Notes under the pieces: generated by a model
The model's database searches: none
What the model was told of the DNA's origin: nothing
The model's input: only the letters and a program-made list of their open reading frames with translations
Shown: positions 1 through 23,400 of the stretch, one piece after another
Position numbering within the stretch: the stretch's first letter is position 1
Layout: every line of letters starts with the position of its first letter
NCBI RefSeq assembly: GCF_901709675.1
Contig: NC_051087.1
Span: forward strand, 7,590,884-7,654,883
Direction of reading: 5' to 3'
Origin: Syngnathus acus
Taxonomy: Eukaryota > Chordata > Actinopteri > Syngnathiformes > Syngnathidae
Length of the DNA: 64,000 bases
Position numbers and translations under genes: made by a program

Positions 1-22
1 TACTTTGATGTTTGTGTCCCAG

Positions 23-1096
23 CTTGTGGATGATGTTAGGATTAAGGTGCTGGAGGTGCAGGATGCGGTGACCATTGTGGCACATGGAACTGTGGACTGT
101 GTGCAGCATGCAGTGTCAGGTATCATGGTGAGGGTGCAGCAACCAGATGAGACGCTGGTGGGAAGAGCTGTCACTGCGTCCAGCATGGGACTGACTTCTG
201 CACTGAATGTATCTGAAGCTCTGGTGAATCGTATGCTACCACCTCCAGCGGAAGACAAAAGTAGGTGGCTGAGTGGGTAGGAATCAAAATATACTCTATT
301 GTGGCTTGATACTAAACAGAAATGTAATTTATGCTGATTTTATAGAAGAGGTCGTCTTAGTTGAAGGTTCTAATGCAGCTGCGTACGAGAGGAAGTACTC
401 GGTGCGGCTGATGACACTTTCCATCACGCTGTGCAGGAGAACTATCCAGCTGGCCGGAGCCAAGATGCATTCTGCTCAGGTCTTTACTTTGGTTTACCAT
501 CAAAAAATGTACAGGGTTTTATGGAGGCAAAAGACATTCTCCATAAACACAATAATGCTGTTTTTTGCTTAGTATTGTAGTTGTGTAGAATAGCACTGCA
601 CTCTACACATATTACTTGATTTGCTATGTGTACTTATGAACAACTCAATCGTATTAGCATATAAACATGATGTCCACAAAATGTCAAAAAAGCATGTTTC
701 TTCTGCTAAGGAGAGAACTACCATATTTTCTTTAATTTGCAGATCATGGAGGCTCTTTCCACATCTTCAGGTCAGCGTCGTATCTTGCAGTCAAGCTGGC
801 TGGCCCTGACATGGAGTTTGGAGCAGCTCCCATTAAATCTACAGCAACAGATAGTGTCAGCATTCTTCTACTTCACAGAAATGTACAACTTAAGAGTCAC
901 CCAACAGAGCGGCTCCAACCAAGATAGTGTGCGCAACAGTGCAGCCGCACCACCAGAGGCAAGTCTAACTCCACTTGGGGGCAGCAGGAATAGTCCCCAG
1001 CCAAATTCTAACTGGCGAGCGAGGAGACCCGCCAGCATGTCTGTGATTGAGAGCCGACTGAGCTCATCAGGAAAAGGAGTGGGCATCGTTGACTGA
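23..1096 (+). CDS. Perilipin-family lipid-droplet protein, 3' part (plin2/plin6-like)
   Basis: Three exons of a gene whose 5' part lies before the window: 23-260, 346-479 and 743-1096, with the stop at 1094-1096. Acceptor and donor phases agree at both junctions. Perilipins coat lipid droplets and control lipase access. Family signals are a segment ending LVNRMLPPPAEDK, then a YERKYSVRL stretch (compare YxVRLGSLS in perilipins), then amphipathic helical sequence SLEQLPLNLQQQI. The tail is short and Ser/Pro-rich and carries RRPAS, a protein kinase A type site. A position beside rps6 and acer2 fits plin2 as I recall its human neighbourhood. The PKA-like tail is reminiscent of plin1 or the teleost plin6 clade. 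Family call good, paralogue unresolved. A polyadenylation signal AATAAA lies at 1130-1135. Confidence 0.72.
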
Positions 1097-1338
1097 TTTC
1101 ACTGAGTGGTTGGTGTACAAGTTTATGTAAATAAAGGCAATTTAAAATTGAGCAACTTGTTATTTTCAAGAGCAGCAAAAAAAAAAATACATTTGACTTG
1201 CACTTGACAAAATAATTTTATAAGTTTGGTAACCTCAATTAACACGGGTGCTAATTAGCTTTATTGATGTAAGTCGAGAGCGGCCTCGCAAGTCACTAAT
1301 TTAATAGACCCACACCAACAGATTCGGAACTGCTAAAC

Positions 1339-1414
1339 CAGGGGTGTGAAACTCATTTTTATAGTTTTCTTCTGAGGGCCATTATGACCTGCAGGCCAGA
1401 TCTTGACACCCCTG
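1339..1414. mobile_element. Short hAT-type MITE with 8-bp target duplication
   Basis: A 76-bp element starting CAGGGGTGTGAAA and ending TTGACACCCCTG (imperfect terminal inverted repeats). It is flanked on both sides by the 8-bp direct repeat TGCTAAAC (1331-1338 and 1415-1422), the target duplication size of hAT transposons. It has no coding capacity. Confidence 0.75.
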
Positions 1415-1479
1415 TGCTAAACTATTAAGTCCACATCCCCTTTTAGAGCATTTATCTTTGTCATGTAGTTTAAAGTATG

Positions 1480-1607
1480 TACTGTATTTTCCACATCATA
1501 AGGCACTTTGGGTTAAAAGAAGGTGCACCTTATTAAATAGCGTTCCTCTGGGTTTTTGATCAAATTAAAGGCTTTAAAGTGTGCCTTATGGTGTGGAAAA
1601 TACAGTA
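1480..1607. mobile_element. Palindromic MITE, about 128 bp
   Basis: The left end TACTGTATTTTCCACATCAT is mirrored by the right end ATGGTGTGGAAAATACAGTA, giving terminal inverted repeats of about 25 bp with one or two mismatches. The outermost TA may be the target duplication. Non-coding; it lies between the perilipin gene and the 3' end of rps6. Confidence 0.65.
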
Positions 1608-1676
1608 TTCAACAATTGAAATTATGCTCTGAAACAGTTGCCTTTAGACCAAACATTACTTTATTTGACTTTGAGT

Positions 1677-4335
<2,659 letters not shown>

Positions 4336-4365
4336 TTTGCAAACCGGCCCAACGACGGTCCGCCA

Positions 4366-4375
4366 CGAAAAAGAG
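4366..4375 (-). promoter_or_regulatory. rps6: 5' TOP-like pyrimidine tract of rps6
   Basis: On the minus strand CTCTTTTTCG lies about 30 nt before the ATG. Ribosomal protein mRNAs start at a C followed by pyrimidines (5' TOP) for mTOR/LARP1 translational control. The exact start site is inferred. Confidence 0.55.
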
Positions 4376-5215
4376 ACCGGATATCCGCTCCAGGATCTCA
4401 CATAGCGCTGAGATATTCTCGCGATATCTCACATAAAATATTGTCATGCTGAACAACGCAACAAAATGAAGAACGTTAAAAATATGTTTTATGAATAAAT
4501 ATGCAGTGCATGCATATAGTCGAAAACAAGTCAAATGAATTCAATTTAATATTTGACGTTTCAACCAGGCTCAATTCAACGTCGCCAGAGGTTAATTGTT
4601 CATTGGTATGCTAGGCCAAGATAGTTCCTCTCACGGTCACCATCGTCCGTCTTTTAATAAATTCAAGCCTTGGTGTTAGACATTTGACAGTAAAGCAACA
4701 TGAGGCATATATTATCAATCTGCAGTGTATTTGCACAGTTACCATGAATGATATTTGTATAGATCTGTATTTATATTAATTTTATGACAATATAGTACGA
4801 ACAATATAGAATGGTAATTTAGTTAGGTGACGATAAGTTGATCTCCTGACAGACTGATTACTACTGATTGTAGGTAGTAGATAAAGACGTTTTTGCTTCC
4901 AAAAAACAACTACTTGTTTGCATAGGACTGCACTCTCCAACCGAGAGCAAGTAATCTTTGTCCCCATACACAGTAAGTGTCAACGCGATGACGTTGAATG
5001 TTACGTAGAACAGTAATCTTAGTCAGGTCACGGCACAGACGATAGCTATAAGGCAGTCTGGAAAAAAATTCGCATGCAATGTGCATGTGCTCGCCACGTA
5101 CATAAATTTACTGGAGACCCAAGACGAGACATAACGGATTCATCTCGCGTGTTTTGTTTATGCGCGGCGGGACGACAACATCGTTGTCTCTCCCTTGAGC
5201 GCAACTAGTCCAGAC
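4376..5215. other. rps6-acer2 divergent intergenic region
   Basis: About 0.84 kb separates the rps6 5' end from the acer2 ATG, so promoters of both genes should lie here. I see no clear TATA box and no coding sequence. Confidence 0.5.
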
Positions 5216-13526
<8,311 letters not shown>

Positions 13527-15972
13527 GGTGATCCACGACTGCCCAGCTGGTTGCACTTTAACATTTCTCACCAGGCCATGTTCCGAAAAGATTCCTCGCC
13601 GGGACCAGTTGCCTTCATTAAGTATTTTGGATTGGATCACAGAAGTGGTATTTATTACCTGCAGTTTATTCTGAAGCACAGTCAAAAGAACAAACGTGCC
13701 ACAAACAACGTAACTTGGGGACATTTCTGATGAGCGTTTCAAACGTGCCATGGAGCTTGCCAGGAAGAGCATGTGATATGATATTATTACGGATGATGCA
13801 TTTTCCGCTTTATTAAATGTGTTGCACATGGTGTGGTAACTCCAAAAATGTTTAGGATTTGGTATTGCCTTGACAAACTCCCTGCATCTAATCGGTGCAT
13901 TCTGGCCGTTATGAAACCAGCATTGCTGACAAGAATGCACTGGATACACCAACTGTGATTATTACATCATAGAAAACCAGCTGCTCAGAGTTCACTGCAA
14001 CTCCTCCAGTGATGTCTTTATTACCAGCATGATAATGTGGTTGACTGGAATCATACTCTTGTACTTTATTAACCAATGATGTCTTTGTATGTTAATGAAT
14101 GAAGAGCCATAATAACCAAAATGTAAAAAAAAAAAGTGAATGTTGACATCAAAATGGATTGGATTTCGGAATGGACAAACAGAAAATCACTATCATAACA
14201 TTTCAGGTCAAGCATCAGTATTTCATTGTAATTGTTAAGCTGTAGGTAACTTTCAAAATGCTTTTGTTACTGTTTTATATTATATTTGAAGTGTGTTTGT
14301 TTTTTTATTTAACAGCAGAAATCTCAACTCGTGTCTCATTTTCTGGAGTTTATTTATTCAGTCCAGATACACAATGTTTGACTATAAGCTTAGTAAATGT
14401 ATGAGAATTGCGCGCAAAGCCTAAATCATACTGGATAGTGTGTTGCCGAAGAAAACCAAAGTGTAAAACTCTCTTGTAAACATGGTACAGCACATAATTG
14501 TTTGCTGTGTTGGTATTTATTTTCACTTAAGGGAAGCAGAGTTGTCTTATTTCCCCTAAATCACAAACGGATGTATTTATTAAATTACAGTTCATAAAAA
14601 GATTACATATTTTTTATGTCCAGTTTAAGGCTGATTATTTTGCCAAAAATCATCTGTGTTGAATTTGAAAAGGGAACCGTGGGTGCTAAAAAGCTTATGT
14701 TAAAAAGAAACAAATGCTTCACCTCAAATGATTGTATTCCATGTGAGAAAACTCACATGCGCACATGAGTGGAAAAATGAAGGTTTTCCACAGAAACTGT
14801 AGTCTTGACATTACAGTAATATTTAAACCCCCAAATAATTTAAATAACAGCATATTTACTATGAATGGTTTTGATATTGCATGTACATTTGTATTGCCAA
14901 ATACTATATTTTTATTGTATCCTCCAGAAATACAGTATTGCCAATGTGAACAATGTCTCATTGTGAAGCTGAAGAATACATGATTGTGTAGTTTTCAATG
15001 AACTGCAGTGCACACTGTGCACTCACAAAGCAGTAAATGGTGTATTTTCACTTATGTTGATCTTTTTTTTCCCCCATTGTAACGCAGACCGCAGCACAGA
15101 ATTATTTATTTTCATAATTTATGCTGTTTTGTAAACAAACATTTGTAATAGGATATTGGTACTTTATTATATGCAATAAATGGAGCCAATGATGACTATC
15201 ACATCCTTTGCTTGGAGTTTAATTCATTTGTCGGTGAATAATACTTTTTGACCACTATGAGGCAGAGTTTTTCCACTTAATAAACCCAGCCAAGGGATTG
15301 TTTTCTAGTGCCATTTTCTCGTCTGGATACAGGTACAGTATTGTTGTAATTGAAAAGATTTTTTAAAAAGACAATTTAGGTGACTCAATTCAAGCCGCAC
15401 TTAAATACCATGAAAAAGCAAATGTGAAAGCCGTTCAACATATTGCGGATCATCTTTTTTTAATTTTTTTTATTGCACACATTTTGATGAATAATGGTAC
15501 AATATATCTGAATGTAAATACTTTTATAATTCTATACTCCTTGAGTCAATTAATTATCCATGGAAAATTAATCATAGACTCAGTTTAGGAAGTCCCGCCC
15601 CCTGCGAGCATTATGAGGCTTCATTTGTTTTCACGTGCGTCAATCAAACAGCCATGTCACGATTGTAGCTCAGATAGGAAACCAGCAATTTTAATCTGCT
15701 TGAATTCTGTGGATTTATCTTGCAGTCAACCTTTAGGAAGTCGCGTATTTAGCAAAGTGATAAGTGTAAAGCAACGGACGTGTGAACGCTCCTCCGCGTG
15801 CGTTTCGTCATCGTGTAACGGGATGCTGTTTCGAACTAGACGCTGGAACAGTGTAAGGCAACGTTAAACCAAAATAATCGGGTGTTTTGTCAAGCGACTG
15901 TTTTTTTTTTTTGCCGGAGAAACATCGATGTGATATTAAGGCAGAGAGGGCGGCGGGGACAAAGCATTCAAA
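13527..15972. other. acer2 3' UTR and acer2-tspan5 spacer
   Basis: The first 1.65 kb is probably acer2 3' UTR, ending near the AATAAA at 15175-15180. The rest leads into tspan5: a GC box (CCCGCCCC) lies near 15594 and a GC-rich stretch with GGGCGGCGGGG just before the ATG. No further gene recognised. Confidence 0.5.
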
Positions 15973-18900
15973 ATGATGTCAGGAAAGCATTTTAAGGCTC
16001 AGGAAGTGAGCTGCTGCATCAAGTATTTCATTTTCGGATTCAACATCATATTCTGGGTAAGTACTCCCCTTGCAGAAATTGTCTTCGAGGCCTGCAACAA
16101 CATTCTTCGGGTTACATGTGCAGTCTGCCATTAATGGAATATTTCAATGATGTGAGAGTCGTTTACCAGCCGCCTCTGGATAATCGTTGCAACAAAGCGT
16201 GCTGCTTGGGTGTACTTGCTGCTTCCATCAGGCATCGAATGGCTTTTTTGTTTTCGTGCACTGGTGTGATCGCTACACGGCCACCGGTTCTGTTTACATC
16301 CATCCACCAGAAGGTTTTAAGGGTACTTCCATGTTTGTGCGATGGTCCTCTTATTCTCATTAATTGATGCTCATCATGCTCCAGGACAATTATGAGCTCT
16401 TGTTTCATTAAAGGGAATTCTGATTTCTTCGTAGCTACTGGACTGCCCAAAGGCATCCTATCGAGGTTTAGTCACAAGTGTGTATGTGATGTCTTTGGAA
16501 TGGAATTTTGAAGATTAAACATGCTTATGCAAGGATCAAAGGAACATTGCAGATGAAGGTATGAGTCAAGTGTAAAGGTGGTTTTTGGCAGACAGGCAGG
16601 CTGTGTGTTGGGTGGGTGTGAGCTGTGATCGATAGCAGCTCCTGAATGATTGTGTATTCTGTTACCACTTGTGGGAATAAAGCAACTGAAGAGCATCGTC
16701 TACTTTGCCATCATTTAAATACAAACAAGGGCGTTATAATTATTCTTCTCCGGAAAGACTTTCATTTTTGAGGAACTAAAAGTGAATGAAAACTCACCAA
16801 ATTTTGCACAAACATCTGGCTTGGCGAGGGACTTATCGGAGCCCTGTCCCGGTGCGTTTGACCGATGGCTACAAAACTGGGTGACACGTGGGGCACCCTC
16901 AGATGTACAAAAAATACTTTTGTAGCTATACCCTAACATGTACAGGAAGTGAGTTATGAGTATTTGAAAGTATAATTTTGGCCAATTTTTGCACTCCTAC
17001 AGGGGTCATACTTTTGCTCCCTCCTTGTGGACATTTGACCCGATTGCCTTTGAACTTGGGCTGTACCATCTCAACAACTGGGACAACAGGGAAACACTGT
17101 TTTTTTGACATACTATATATACAACAGGGCCAGGGTATCACAATTTGCTTTCAAAAAATGCTTTCAAAAACTACACAGAAAAATAATTCAGAATTTCTCT
17201 CATGCATGAATGGTTGCATTACGATATTATGCATCTGATCATTATGTCTTGTAAAGATGTCAAACTGGTTTGAGTCACAGAACTAAATGACAACGAATCA
17301 AATAACTCAGTAAAAGAAAATTGAAAAGTGTTACGTGAAACTGGCATTCAAACAACAACAGAGGAAAATACTTCCATTATAGTAGACTGAGTTACATAAT
17401 TTATGTTAGCTGAAAGTTTTGGAACCTACTACCAGAATTTTCATGTCGGTTGGCCACCAGTTGCACCTCTGGGAATGTGTTTTAAGACGTTAAACGGTAG
17501 TTGGAACTGGAACTTGCCGTTATTCGCGCAGTCATGATTTATTTGGGCTTTTTAAGATGTTTTCCAATGCGAGAGTCTCTTGCGGATGTTGCAGACTGAA
17601 ATTAGATTTTTTCTTTTTTTTTTTCTTTCAAATGCATGGATGGCAGCCAGGAAAGCCGTTGGTCTCCCAGTACCTATCACGGAAGAATAATGTTTTGTTT
17701 TTTCTTATCTCTCTTCCCAATCCAGTTACTCGGTATTGCATTCCTTGGCATCGGATTGTGGGCATGGAGTGAGAAGGTTGGTTTCCATGGATTAACCTCA
17801 CATACTGTACACAGATTCATTCTCATTGCTTGGTTGTGGCCTAAGGCCACCTAAAAACTTTTAGTATTATTATTGGTCTTCAGTCACTCTTTCATGCGTT
17901 ATAATTTTATAAACTCAGTACAATAAGTGAAGTTAGATTAGATTAATCTGTTAGATGATTTAATTTTAGTTTTTTTTTCCCACAGATTTATTTTAAAAAA
18001 TGTTCACTTTACAGCACAAAACAAAGATAATGATGTTGAAACGTTCCAGAAAAATGGTCCCAAAAACATTTTTGTCTGTTTTTGTTCCTGTAAAGTTAAA
18101 CAAAGACCAGAGGATTGTAAAATAGCCAAATGTTCTTCCTTTAATTCATATCTTTATTGTTGTAAGCATTAAAGGGTCAAAAAGAGGTTATTTTCTTCAT
18201 TGTATAGTTTTTAATCAGTCGATCAATTCATTAGTTATCTTTATGCCAAATAACTCACGTTTGCTTTTATTTCCACACCAGGGTGTTCTATCCAACATTT
18301 CATCCATCACAGACCTGGGGGGCTTCGATCCAGTGTGGCTCTTCTTGGTGGTTGGAGGAGTTATGTTCGTTCTGGGATTTGCGGGTTGCATTGGAGCACT
18401 GCGAGAAAATTCTTTCCTGCTGAAATTTGTAGGTGTCTTCATCAAGCTAATTGTGGCCAACGTTTGCTTGTCATTTTACACTAGCTCTGATTGCGATTGT
18501 TCAGTTCTCGGTGTTCCTGGGTATCATCTTCTTCCTGGAGCTGACGGCGGGAATTCTAGCCTTCGTCTTCAAAGACTGGATAAAGGACCAGCTAAACTTT
18601 TTCATCAACAACAACATTCGGGCCTACAGGGATGATATTGATCTTCAGAACCTAATCGACTTCACCCAAGAATTTGTGAGCTTTAGAGTTTGTTTTGAAT
18701 CCAATTCGTTTTTGCTTATCTGAACTGAAAATATGTTGCCCATTTGTCTTGTCGCAGTGGGAGTGTTGCGGTGCTTTTGGAGCTGACGACTGGAATTTGA
18801 ACATCTACTTCAACTGCACTAATTCAAACCCGAGTCGAGAGAAATGTGGTGTGCCATTTTCTTGCTGCACCAAAGACCCGGCGGTATGTATGTCTTGCCC

Positions 18901-20408
18901 GCTCAGTGTCTTTCTCCTTCCCACGCAGTTCCTGGCCATTCAGTGGAAAATAATCATGCAGCTGTACAGTCTTGCATAGGTCAAGGTCTGGCATGCAGAA
19001 ATATTTCGACTGCTTGTAAAGTACTTGTAGGGGGAAATTGAAAAGCTCCTCCCTGTTACAGATAGTTTGGTTATCTGCGTCCTCCAGAAGCTGGCTGCCG
19101 TTAACTATTCAGGCTGGCGTCCAACAGGACATCCAGGCCTCTCTATGTTTAGTCGTTTTGCTCTCTGCTGGCTCAGGGCAGTTTGAATGGAATTTTCAAG
19201 GCATTTTCTTATGTGCTGCTGAGGGGCCCTTCAATTTCTGAACATACTGTGGCAGTACTTAAGCAAAACAAATTTGGCAACCAATGCTTTAAAAAAGAAA
19301 TCATGGTTTTTAGTTTTTGATGGCATTCATTTTCTTCTCCGCCTTGGTATTGTTGTTTTTCTGATTATTTTTTATATTTCAGATGTGTAATAATGCAATA
19401 TTCGCCCCAGCCTGTTTATTTTTTTAACAAGCAGACACAAATATACTTTACTCTTAAACTGGTAGTTCATGAAACGTTTTTTTTCTTCTTAGGAGGACGT
19501 CATCAACACTCAATGTGGATACGATATCCGAGAAAAACGTGTGAGTATCTCGGAGAGAGATCTTTAATTTCCCCGAAAAAAGGGTTCTGCTTACTGACAT
19601 GAAAGCAGTATCAACTTAATTTGTGAACGCTGTTTCCCTTGGTTTGCTGCTGATGTATGAGGTCATTAGGTTCTCCACCCATGAAACAATATCGTCCTTT
19701 CAGTACATTTCTGTTCACTCCTCAAAATCTAGCAGCTGTGTCGCCATCAGTACCGATGTGGTATTACTCATGCTGCAGCAATGCGGTGGGATTTGAAATC
19801 CCTCCCCCGTCATTAGCTTTGGCCTCACTCCCTCACTTGGATCACAATGTGAGGAAAGGCTGAGGTTTTCTTCCTTTATTTATTTTTTCTAACTTTAAAT
19901 GTGAAGAAAAATCAAGCACCTTTAAGCAGTCCTTAGAGGAAAACGGTATGCTAAATACACTGTGTGAGTAATTTAGTGACAATATTGCAACAAGCTTTCA
20001 TTTGGAAAAGCTTCAGAAAGCCAAAGCTTCCACCGCAATGCCAAGTGTACTTCAGAGAAACTGCAAAGCACACCGTGACCTGAATGTAAATGTAAACAGA
20101 CAGTAAAGTGGTGTGTTTGCTGTGGCTCACTGGACATTTCAGGACTCAGAACAGAGGACATTCATCTACATTAAAGGGTGCGTCCCACAGTTTGAGAAGT
20201 GGCTTCAAGACAACCTGACAGTGGTGGCAGGCATATTTATTGGGATTGCATTGTTACAGGTGAGAATCAATGAGGCACTTTTTTGGGGGTGGAAAATCGT
20301 AACAAATTTTGATATGTTGTGTGTGTGTGTTTTTTTTTTTGTGTAGATATTTGGCATCTGTCTAGCACAGAATCTAGTGAGCGACATTGAAGCAGTAAGA
20401 GAAAGTTG
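15973..20408 (+). CDS. tspan5: Tetraspanin-5
   Basis: Eight exons: 15973-16056, 17726-17776, 18282-18428, 18505-18675, 18758-18883, 19493-19540, 20143-20259 and 20347-20408. They encode 268-269 residues, the human length. Tspan5 is a TspanC8 tetraspanin that escorts ADAM10 to the cell surface. Four membrane segments, the CCG motif ([12 protein letters not shown]) and the other large-loop cysteines, including C-x-C spacing of the C8 class, are present. [20 protein letters not shown] and [18 protein letters not shown] point to Tspan5 rather than Tspan14 or 17. Start: two adjacent ATGs, and the second (15976) gives the usual MSGKH. The final Trp codon is split by a donor at 20409; the last few coding bases are not located. 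If the donor is not used, the frame stays open to 20469. The poly(A) signal is probably 22485-22490. Confidence 0.93.
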
Positions 20409-23400
20409 GTACGTTTCTTTATTCTTTCTATCAAAACATGACATCTCTGGGGATTCTTTGTTTTACTGATGTATGTCTTGATGCATATTTTATTGCTGTG
20501 GCATGAAAATGTGTCTCATTGTTCAGTATACTTATTACACACAAGAGCATAGAGTATGCTAGCATGTCCTTGTTTACTTTCTAAATCCAGGAAAGGATGG
20601 AAGCTGAGGGTGTGATGTTGTGCTTCCTTCCAGAAAATTGAGAAAAAAAGAAAGTGTTGTTGTATTTTGGGTGGGGCTGTATACAAGTACTTTTTTCTCA
20701 ATGTATTTTGTAATGCATCGAAATCTGCTTCGTATTGTGCAGTTTGTTCACCTAAGGATGCCATATAATCTCCAGAGGCAAGAAGGATGTACCAGGTAAG
20801 CCTTGGGCCCGCCTTACACTGAGCATCACAGACGAACGTTGCCGAACTGTGGCGCAGTGTACGAGGGGCTGCATCTCATTTTTATGAGCAGCTCACAGTG
20901 ATTTTTGTTGTGATTCAAAATTTGGTGTGCAGATAAATGGCTTTGCAACATTCCGGTATAAACAGCAATAAAAAAAATGCCATGTCTTAAACACCCCCCC
21001 CCCCCCCCCCCCCCCGCCCACAATTCAATTTAAAAACACGCAATACAGTTAATAGGTGGCGCCTCAAAATGCTTTATTTCTCCCCTCAGACTCTTCAGAC
21101 TGTACACCAGCAATGAGACACTTCAATCAACTTTAATGTACAAAATGAAGAGGCTAATTTTTGTGTAAATAGTACATGTAGAGTCAGTGGACCTATTTCT
21201 GGATGACGCACAACCTCTGAAATGTATTCATTGCCAAGTACATTGCGTCAAGCAGTTCAATGCAGTGGGCGTCTATTCTGTTGAAGTACAGTCATTTTTA
21301 AAAAGAAAAAAACACTTCTCGAAGGGAAGCAGCAGAGAAGGCTGCCATGTTGCATTCTCAGAAAAAGTACTTTGTATTGGGAGAGGACCCGACTTTACAC
21401 AGCTGTGCGTTTTTTTAATGCTTCTTGTATAAAGTTAAGTCTATTCTGAGCAAGCACTGCATGCCTTTTGTCTACTGGTGGGGCATTGGTTTGCCTATCC
21501 GTAGTGCTTTTTAAGTATTAGAAAATATTTGCGAAATGAGTGGCTAGTTCATTCATACAATTGGCGGGTTAGCACTTTGTGAAATGATCAATGGGAATTC
21601 GAAGTCGCCAAGACTTGCGTAACTTGAGATTTATTTATGGCGTCACCTTATCAGACTGTGACATTCAGCACCTCGTAGTCCTGAGATGGATAGTTTAAGC
21701 AGGTATATATAGAAGGGCAAGGTTTTACTATTTTCAACTTGTTTGAAACATCCATCTTGAAGAAACAACAATTTGTCAAAAGTCAATCTTAAGCACTTTA
21801 ATCCTCTTGGAGAAATAACAATGCTTATTGGGCAAATCAAGCTACTATACTCTTTTAATTCTTCGGTTTAGTTCAATGGGGGACCGACCAGTGGACCACT
21901 ATAGGGGCACTTTTTTGTCGTTTTGCAGCAGTAACGTCTGCCGCTCTATTGTCAGCCAGTGGCGTCATTCATATATAATTTCTCTGTTCGCCCTCGCTAT
22001 TTATTTGTTCTTTTAAATGTGTTTTTGTTTGTGATCTAATGTGTCTGATAAGGGAAAAAATGTCCATTGGCTTTACTGTATTAGCCAGTGGGTTTTCATG
22101 GAAAATTGGGATTTTCTTTAAGGCTTGTGTTGTGTTGTGTTATGTTGTGTAATCTGCTTATATTTGCACTTGAGAAAATAATTTAACGCTTACACGCAAA
22201 TAGCATTTAAAAGTAAGGCGCACACACACCACCAGCAGCATTATTTAAATACTGCAAGAGGCTTTTCAGGGTTTTGCGTTCACATCATGATTTTTGTTGT
22301 TTTCAAATCACCAAAAACTTAAAATGATTGTTAATGTTGATTGATCACACACTTTCTTACCACTCAGTGCCAAATATGTAAATTCTGCATATTCCTGCTT
22401 ATAAGTTAATATAGTCTTTCCTGAATTTTGTTCTGTCTTCTTTCTTGTGAATAACTGGGTTGTGGCAAGATGTACATAAATCTGAATAAATGTGGGTCTT
22501 TCTATTACTTCTGTATGCGCTCTTCCCTTTCATATCACAAATGCTCATTAATGCGCAATTTCAATTTCAAATTGTGCGTGAACACTGCAGAGCTGAAACT
22601 GAACGAAAAATGACGTGGCCAGTGGTGAAGAGGCTTTGAGTCAACCTAATACTGACATCTAGTGGTTAAAATTATTACACCCTACAAATAATTAGTATGA
22701 AATGTAACGTCAAACAATGGATAGCAAATGTCAGAGACTTGAACAAAGGCAATTGCACAAACCTTGCTTGAATTATAATCAAATAAATCAGTAACTAATG
22801 AGAAATCATGGATAATGTGTCCATAAATGTCTTTACGCAAATATGAAAGTTAGTTCTGCTATCTAGCAGTTAAAAATAACTTATTTTGTTTTTTTTCATG
22901 TTCAAAGAAAAACGAATCATTTTCGAGGGTTAAAATGGTGACTGATGTTTTGCAATAAAGTACTGTCACTTAAACTGAGGTGACTAATTTTAGTCTCATA
23001 ATCCGAGTCATCATAAAATAATCTGAAAACCACAACGTTATGAGGTAAAAAGTCACATTGCCATGTCCTTCAGTGTCACCAAAGCACCAACGAATAACAC
23101 TTCTACAACACGGCACAAGAGATAATTTGTTATTTAGATACACGCGTTGGATAAGAATAGCTTTGTCTTGTAAACCACTCGTGACCTTTGGTCAGATGAC
23201 CGAGCATAACTTTTAGGATTTTGTTTTTAGCAATTTAATTTTATTAACCATATATTTGAATAATTTGGTCCATTTTATGAGGTATTTTTTATTTATTTAA
23301 GTAAAATACTGGTTAAACAACTACTGAACTACTTCATTGTTTTTGTGTTACAAACATATTTCACCCTTGTAATAATTCAGACTTGCACCCTGAAGGAGGA

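Larger units (their letters stand above)
1136..1659. other. Perilipin-rps6 intergenic spacer (tail to tail)
   Basis: Convergent 3' ends face each other here. The two MITEs are the only structures recognised. No coding potential seen. Confidence 0.6.

Noticed and set aside
16163-16456. 97-codon minus ORF in tspan5 intron 1
   Set aside because: No recognisable domain, no splice partners; length is within chance expectation.
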